The position numbers were made by a program, and so were the translations under genes. This document shows, in pieces, positions 7,365 to 11,090 of a DNA stretch of 11,090 nucleotides (position 1 is the stretch's first letter; every line of letters starts with the position of its first letter). Source of the stretch: an uncultured Alphaproteobacteria bacterium (GTDB lineage: Bacteria > Pseudomonadota > Alphaproteobacteria > Thalassobaculales > Thalassobaculaceae); NCBI GenBank assembly GCA_938028645.1, contig CALIMD010000356.1:1-11090 (forward strand), in the 5' to 3' direction. The notes beneath the pieces were generated by a model. It was not told the DNA's origin. It saw nothing but the letters and a program-made list of their open reading frames with translations, and did not search any database.

Positions 7365-8123
7365 CTAACCTCTTCCAATGAAGGGCATTTTTGTGGCCAT
7401 GACTGTTACAAATTGAACATTGGCATCAGCGGGTAAACTCGCCATGTGGACAATTGTTTGCGCAACATTTGATACATCCATTACCGGTTCAATTTCTGTG
7501 CTTCCGTTAGCTTGAGGCACGCCCTTTGTCATGCGTGCGGCCATTTCAGTTAGCGCATTTCCAATATCTATTTGCCCGCATGCAATATTGTACTTCCTTC
7601 CGTCTAACGAAGTGGAACGGGTTAGTCCCGTCACGGCATGCTTGGTTGCTGTATATGGGGCAGAGCCTGGTCGTGGAACGTGAGCTGAGACTGACCCATT
7701 ATTTATTATTCTACCTCCCATGGGAGACTGACTTTTCATGATGTTGAAGGCTTCTTTTGTGCACAAGAATACCCCTGTCAAATTGATACTCACTACGTTT
7801 ATCCATTGCTCATAAGTAAGCTCTTCTAGAGATACTCCAGGTGCATTGGTTCCAGCATTATTGAATAATAGGTCTAGACGTCCATATCCACTCTGTGTTG
7901 TCTTGAATAGTTCATGGACAGATGCCGGGTCACCTACATTGGTGGGTACCGCTATCGCCTTTCCCCCCAAAGCCTCGATTTCGGAAGCGACTTCATTCAG
8001 TGGCTCTGGCCTTCTCCCTGCCAATACTAATGTCCACCCTTCTGCAGCTAGTGCTATTGATGAGGCTTTTCCCACACCAGACCCTGCCCCTGTGACAATT
8101 GCTATTTTATCAGTTTTAATCAT
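7365..8123 (-). CDS. Classical SDR oxidoreductase 1
   Basis: This 252-residue cytoplasmic short-chain dehydrogenase has the Rossmann motif TGAGSGVG (11-18), NNAG (88-91), Asn114, Ser144, Tyr157 and Lys161 (YTATK), so the catalytic tetrad is complete. At the end of strand 2 the sequence reads LAGRRPE with no acidic residue, which points to NADP(H). The region after the active site, CGQIDIGNALTEMA, departs from the usual PG-hydrophobic-hydrophobic-T segment, so the substrate pocket is distinct. The tail is MATKMPFIGRG. ATG 8123-8121 has a good ribosome site, AGGGGAT on the coding strand (about 8130-8136). It is second in a minus-strand pair, 65 bp after SDR 2, and probably co-transcribed with it. 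It converges with the amidohydrolase gene over a 58-bp gap without a clear terminator. Confidence 0.88.
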   Translation of the reverse strand: MIKTDKIAIVTGAGSGVGKASSIALAAEGWTLVLAGRRPEPLNEVASEIEALGGKAIAVPTNVGDPASVHELFKTTQSGYGRLDLLFNNAGTNAPGVSLEELTYEQWINVVSINLTGVFLCTKEAFNIMKSQSPMGGRIINNGSVSAHVPRPGSAPYTATKHAVTGLTRSTSLDGRKYNIACGQIDIGNALTEMAARMTKGVPQANGSTEIEPVMDVSNVAQTIVHMASLPADANVQFVTVMATKMPFIGRG

Positions 8124-8188
8124 CTAAATATCCCCTATCACTTCTTTCAACTGCTAATCGATATTGAACTATTATTCCTTTTAATAAC

Positions 8189-8953
8189 TCAACCTGATAT
8201 TGAGAATCCACCATCAACAGGTATTGCTGTCCCGGTAATATAGTTCGAGGCATTGCTCGATAAAAAGACAGCTATTCCGGCATGGTCTTCCGGGGTTCCC
8301 CAACGCCCATCAGGGATGCGCGCCAACTGCTTTTCATAAAGTCCATCGATTTGTTCCCTAGCTGTGCGCGTGAGTTCGGTATCTATCCAACCGGGAAGCA
8401 CAGCATTAACTTGTATATTGTCAGTTCCCCAAGCGGCTGCCATTGATTTAGTCATTTGCACTATTCCGCCCTTACTTACCGAATATGCAGTTGAGACCGG
8501 GCCACCAAATAAAGAATACATGGAACCAATATTGATAATTTTTCCGCCACCCGCTTTCTTGAAATGTGGATACATGGCTTGGCTGAATACAAAGGCACTT
8601 GTTAAATTAGTATCTTGCACCCACCTAAACTCGTCTAAAGATAAATCCTCGGGGCGTTTTCGGATATTGGACCCGGCGTTATTGATTAGTATATCTATAC
8701 GCCCAAACTTATTTTGAACTTCCGTTGCGACTTCGGTACCGGCCGAGTCATTTGTGACGTCCTTTTCAATAGCAATCACATTTACGCCTGTTGCGGCTAA
8801 TTTTTTAGAAGCAGTTTTATTCTTCTCAGAATTTCTTCCCACAATAGCTATAGAAGCACCGGAACTAGCCAGCCCCATAGCCATTCCTAGGCCAATTCCT
8901 CCATTGCCACCAGTGATAATGGCCACGCGACCATTTAAATCGAACAAAGACAT
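8189..8953 (-). CDS. Classical SDR oxidoreductase 2 (KduD/gluconate 5-dehydrogenase-like)
   Basis: This 254-residue cytoplasmic SDR has TGGNGGIG (14-21), NNAG (91-94), Asn116, Ser144, Tyr157 and Lys161 (YSVSK), and ends with IPVDGGFSISG. The stretch ARIPDGRWGTPED (211-223) and the length closely resemble 2-deoxy-D-gluconate 3-dehydrogenase (KduD) and gluconate 5-dehydrogenases, which act on keto or deoxy sugar acids. Strand 2 ends IVGRNSEK without an Asp, which favours NADP(H). ATG 8953-8951 has a strong Shine-Dalgarno sequence, GGAGGTG on the coding strand (8960-8966). It is first in the minus-strand SDR pair and divergent from the dioxygenase gene. A sugar-acid role would fit the UxaA-type dehydratase in the same window, but 3-oxoacyl reductase-like activity cannot be excluded from sequence. 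Confidence 0.88.
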   Translation of the reverse strand: MSLFDLNGRVAIITGGNGGIGLGMAMGLASSGASIAIVGRNSEKNKTASKKLAATGVNVIAIEKDVTNDSAGTEVATEVQNKFGRIDILINNAGSNIRKRPEDLSLDEFRWVQDTNLTSAFVFSQAMYPHFKKAGGGKIINIGSMYSLFGGPVSTAYSVSKGGIVQMTKSMAAAWGTDNIQVNAVLPGWIDTELTRTAREQIDGLYEKQLARIPDGRWGTPEDHAGIAVFLSSNASNYITGTAIPVDGGFSISG

Positions 8954-8970
8954 CTAACACACCTCCATTA

Positions 8971-9050
8971 AAATATCGCAATAAGTATCACATACCCTAT
9001 TACCAACATGCAAAAGTTATTAGACCTTCTTGGTTATTTTTGCGATATTT
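8971..9050. promoter_or_regulatory. Operator-like inverted repeat in the SDR/dioxygenase divergent promoter
   Basis: AAATATCGCAA at 8971-8981 and its exact reverse complement TTGCGATATTT at 9040-9050 lie 58 bases apart in the 136-bp gap between the divergent SDR 2 and dioxygenase genes. The right copy directly abuts TATACT (9050-9055), a good -10 candidate for the dioxygenase gene. For the SDR genes a possible promoter on the minus strand is TTGCAT (9013-9008), 18 bases, then GATACT (8989-8984); the left copy would then lie near its start point. Each copy is placed to block or control one promoter, consistent with one dimeric regulator acting on both, perhaps by looping. CGATATT also occurs alone at 8159-8165, between the two SDR genes. 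Regulator unknown. Confidence 0.55.
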
Positions 9051-9089
9051 ATACTTTCACTACAGTTAATTTTTTATAAGGTGTTCGTT

Positions 9090-9941
9090 ATGAAATCATC
9101 CTCTGGTTTATTAGATATAAAGCCAATTTCGGGCGCTGTTGGTGCTGAGATACACGGTGTGGACCTTAAAGATAATATACCTGAAGAACAGTTTTCTGAG
9201 ATAAAATCGGCTTTTGGAGAATATGGGGTGATATTTTTCAGAGATCAAAATCTAACACCGGACCAAGAAATATCATTTGCTAGACGGTGGGGGGAAATTA
9301 ATATCAATCGTTTCTTTACCAGCGTATATGGTTACCCAGAGATAGCAATGGTCTTAAAAGAGCCTAATCAAAAAAAGAATATAGGCGGTAACTGGCATAC
9401 AGATCATTCATATGACACGGAACCTGCCTTAGGATCGATTTTATTCGCACACGAAGTCCCAAAAAGTGGAGGCGATACGGTATTTGCCAGTATGTACTCC
9501 GCCTACGAAACTTTATCCGATGGTTTAAAGGAAACACTAGAGGGTATGTTTGCTAGACACTCGAGCCGACATGTGTTCGGTCCTTCTAGGGCAGAGAAAG
9601 AAGACGATACGGTAGGTAGGATAAAAAATGCCGAGGCTGCAAATCAAGATGCGGTTCATCCAGTAGTAATCACGCATCCAGAGACGGGGCGCAAGGCACT
9701 CTATGTAAACCCAGGATTCACTTTGGGTTTTGAGGGATGGACTGATGCCGAGTCACAACCATTGCTAGAATATCTTTATGCTCACGCTACTCGCCCAGAG
9801 TTTACGTGCAGGTTTGATTGGAAGCCTGGTTCAATCGCTTTTTGGGATAATAGGGCTACATGGCATTTTGCAATTAACGACTACCATGGAGAAAAACGTC
9901 TTATGCATCGAATTACGATAGAGGGGTCTAAGCTCCACTAA
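9090..9941 (+). CDS. TauD/TfdA-family Fe(II)/2-oxoglutarate-dependent dioxygenase
   Basis: This 283-residue cytoplasmic enzyme should hydroxylate a substrate using O2 and 2-oxoglutarate. The Fe(II) facial triad is His103/Asp105 (NWHTDHSYD) and His259 (NRATWHFA). 2-oxoglutarate contacts are Thr130 (GGDT), Arg270 and Arg274 (GEKRLMHR). All sit four residues beyond their E. coli TauD counterparts, so the fold is complete and ungapped between them. TauD's taurine-binding His70, Tyr73 and Asn95 align roughly with Asn73, Phe76 and Gly99, so taurine is an unlikely substrate. ATG 9090 is chosen because AAGGTG (9078-9083) lies six bases upstream; an in-frame TTG at 9030 would add a hydrophobic stretch lying inside the promoter. 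The gene is divergent from the SDR pair and shares its regulatory region. Confidence 0.9.
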   Translation: MKSSSGLLDIKPISGAVGAEIHGVDLKDNIPEEQFSEIKSAFGEYGVIFFRDQNLTPDQEISFARRWGEININRFFTSVYGYPEIAMVLKEPNQKKNIGGNWHTDHSYDTEPALGSILFAHEVPKSGGDTVFASMYSAYETLSDGLKETLEGMFARHSSRHVFGPSRAEKEDDTVGRIKNAEAANQDAVHPVVITHPETGRKALYVNPGFTLGFEGWTDAESQPLLEYLYAHATRPEFTCRFDWKPGSIAFWDNRATWHFAINDYHGEKRLMHRITIEGSKLH

Positions 9942-9949
9942 TTTCTTTT

Positions 9950-10153
9950 TCAAAAAAAACAGGCAATTCCATAACAAGACGCGTCAAAAATATTTGTAGC
10001 GATGAACCAGGCTATTAGATCTAGTGCAATGGCGAGGCCTAAAATTGGAAATGCAACGAAAAGTATAAAATAGAAAAACGCTTGTCGTGTGAAACGCCGA
10101 GCTGGGACGAGCCTTCCTCTGATTCGGGTCGGTTTTTTAAATAGTCTCATCAT
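9950..10153 (-). CDS. Possible small membrane protein, 67 aa
   Basis: The frame encodes a basic N-terminal stretch (Lys6, Lys7, Arg10, Arg12, Arg14, Arg19, Arg20, Arg23), then one long hydrophobic segment at about residues 25-54 (FFYFILFVAFPILGLAIALD and on), and a short C-terminus with two cysteines (CYGIACFF). The basic side before the helix fits an N-in topology. The pattern is coherent for a single-pass inner-membrane protein and the frame fills an otherwise empty gap. Against it, no Shine-Dalgarno sequence precedes the ATG-ATG start at 10153-10148, and I recognise no family. It converges with the dioxygenase gene with eight bases between them. Confidence 0.45.
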   Translation of the reverse strand: MMRLFKKPTRIRGRLVPARRFTRQAFFYFILFVAFPILGLAIALDLIAWFIATNIFDASCYGIACFF

Positions 10154-10318
10154 TGATCAAAGCTATACCAAAAGTAGGTGTTTAAAACCATCGGAATATA
10201 ATAACGTTTTGGCGATGTTTTTTGATGCTTCTATCTGTTGTTTTTAATCCAGGTGGTATTTTATGTTATGGTATGGTCATGGGGCTTCGTGAAACTATAA
10301 TATGTAAAATTAACTAGA
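10154..10318. other. Intergenic region with a weak hairpin before the acyltransferase gene
   Basis: No gene is seen in these 165 bases. AAAACCATCG (10184-10193) can pair with CGATGTTTTT (10213-10222), with one mismatch and a 19-base loop, and a T-run ends at 10223. It resembles a weak rho-independent terminator for the plus strand but lies about 240 bases past the dioxygenase stop, so its role is uncertain. The remainder, AT-rich with GGTATGG-like repetition near 10269-10276, presumably holds the promoter of the acyltransferase gene. I could not pick a confident -35/-10 pair. Confidence 0.3.
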
Positions 10319-11090
10319 GTGTCGGTAAAAAACCAAAATATTAAAGGGAAACAAACTGTCTTGGGCACTTTTAATGGTTCCCTCGGTGGACTTGACCTGT
10401 ACTCCAATGGGGTAACGGCTCGACAATGGGATGCGTGGGTTAATTCAGTCCCTTTTTCTTCTATCGAGCAGACGTGGAGTTACGGAGAAGCATTTGTTGG
10501 AGTTACGCCATATACACCAGTTCATAGTGTCGTATATAAAAAAAAATTACCTGTGGCTATGGTACAAATGGTGGAGTGGAAAATTGCTAATGCGATACGG
10601 CTTATAAAAATAGTGAGGGGCCCACTATTTTTTAAAAACGCATCTTTGGAGGATAAATCAAACACTTATGCATTGATTAATAAGCAATATTCATGGAAGA
10701 ATTTTGATTTTCTTATGTGGACGCCTGAATGTGTTGATTTTAGCCAAGAGTTGAACCTGTTTAAAACATTGGGACGTAAAAAAGTTGTAACGGGTTACAG
10801 CTCTATATTGCTGGATCTTAGCAAAAGTGAAGAGCAATTAAAAAAAGAAATGCACTCAAAATGGCGTAATCAACTCAAAAAAGCAAAACAACAGAAATTG
10901 AATGTTCAACTGGGATATGGGGGTGCCGCCCTCGAATGGTTATTGACTAGACATGAGGGCAACAGGCGAAGAAAACGACTAAGAATGCCAGCTTCACCAT
11001 TTATTCTAGCTATTTCGTTAGCCATGCGAAATAAGCAGTCTACCCTCGCTTTTTCGGCTTACAAAGGAAGAGAGGCGGTTTCTGGTATCC
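10319..11090 (+). CDS. FemAB/GNAT-like acyltransferase, N-terminal part, 3'-truncated
   Basis: The frame is open from TAA 10298-10300 to the window end, giving 257 codons from GTG 10319. The segments IEQTWSYGEA (49-58), RLIKIVRGPLFF (94-105) and LKKEMHSKWRNQLKKAK (174-190) are typical of the FemAB-like/BioF2-type acetyltransferase superfamily. That superfamily includes peptidoglycan-bridge aminoacyltransferases and proteobacterial relatives that modify cell-envelope or exopolysaccharide components. The following basic stretch RHEGNRRRKRLRMP (211-224) precedes the second GNAT domain, whose first strand (STLAFSAYKGREAVSGI) is cut by the edge. The start is uncertain: there is no in-frame ATG near the N-terminus, GTG 10319 lacks a clear ribosome site, and TTG 10361 has AAAGGGAA (10343-10350) ten bases upstream. 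The donor and acceptor are unknown. Confidence 0.75.
   Translation, partial: MSVKNQNIKGKQTVLGTFNGSLGGLDLYSNGVTARQWDAWVNSVPFSSIEQTWSYGEAFVGVTPYTPVHSVVYKKKLPVAMVQMVEWKIANAIRLIKIVRGPLFFKNASLEDKSNTYALINKQYSWKNFDFLMWTPECVDFSQELNLFKTLGRKKVVTGYSSILLDLSKSEEQLKKEMHSKWRNQLKKAKQQKLNVQLGYGGAALEWLLTRHEGNRRRKRLRMPASPFILAISLAMRNKQSTLAFSAYKGREAVSGI

Noticed and set aside
8189..8205. CTCAA/TTGAG hairpin at the end of SDR 2
   Set aside because: A five-base stem inside coding sequence without a T-tract; expected by chance.
9030..9089. TTG 9030 as the dioxygenase start, adding a 20-residue hydrophobic leader
   Set aside because: The added stretch overlaps the promoter and inverted repeat; ATG 9090 has a good ribosome site and gives the normal family N-terminus.

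Overview
The window looks like a catabolic or accessory stretch of an AT-rich proteobacterial chromosome, possibly a marine alphaproteobacterium. This guess rests on the mix of families: a GcvT/dimethylglycine-dehydrogenase-like protein, a UxaA/GarD-type dehydratase, MFS carriers, tandem SDRs, a TauD-like dioxygenase and a FemAB-like acyltransferase. No rRNA, tRNA, CRISPR array, transposase or transcriptional regulator is visible, so taxonomy and regulation stay open.

Layout. (i) 1-684 (+) is the 3' part of a GcvT-domain protein cut by the left edge. (ii) 3561-732 (-) is a two-gene unit: an MFS carrier followed by a SAF-plus-catalytic-domain UxaA-type sugar-acid dehydratase. A large inverted repeat of about 30 bp straddles the carrier's stop codon and the intercistronic gap. 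(iii) 3761-7306 (+) is a tight four-gene unit: a DHA2-type 14-TM exporter, a small Rieske [2Fe-2S] protein with an enlarged cluster-binding loop, an unrecognised acidic 137-residue protein that overlaps the Rieske gene, and an Amidohydro_2 metal-dependent hydrolase/decarboxylase. (iv) 8953-7365 (-) holds two classical SDR oxidoreductases. They are divergent from (v) 9090-9941 (+), a TauD/TfdA-family Fe(II)/2-oxoglutarate dioxygenase; the shared 136-bp promoter region carries an 11-bp perfect inverted repeat. (vi) The right end has a possible small membrane protein (-) and the 5' part of a FemAB/GNAT-like acyltransferase (+) cut by the window edge.

How the genes may work together (inference): MFS plus UxaA-type dehydratase suggests uptake and dehydration of a sugar acid. 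The two SDRs, one resembling KduD, and the dioxygenase could feed into or run beside such a pathway. The exporter/Rieske/137-aa/amidohydrolase unit is the most unusual: an electron-transfer protein is coupled to a hydrolase or decarboxylase with no oxygenase large subunit or reductase in view. It is the best candidate here for an undescribed small catabolic or detoxification module. The two strongest non-coding signals are the 2330-2436 inverted repeat and the 8971-9050 operator-like repeat.
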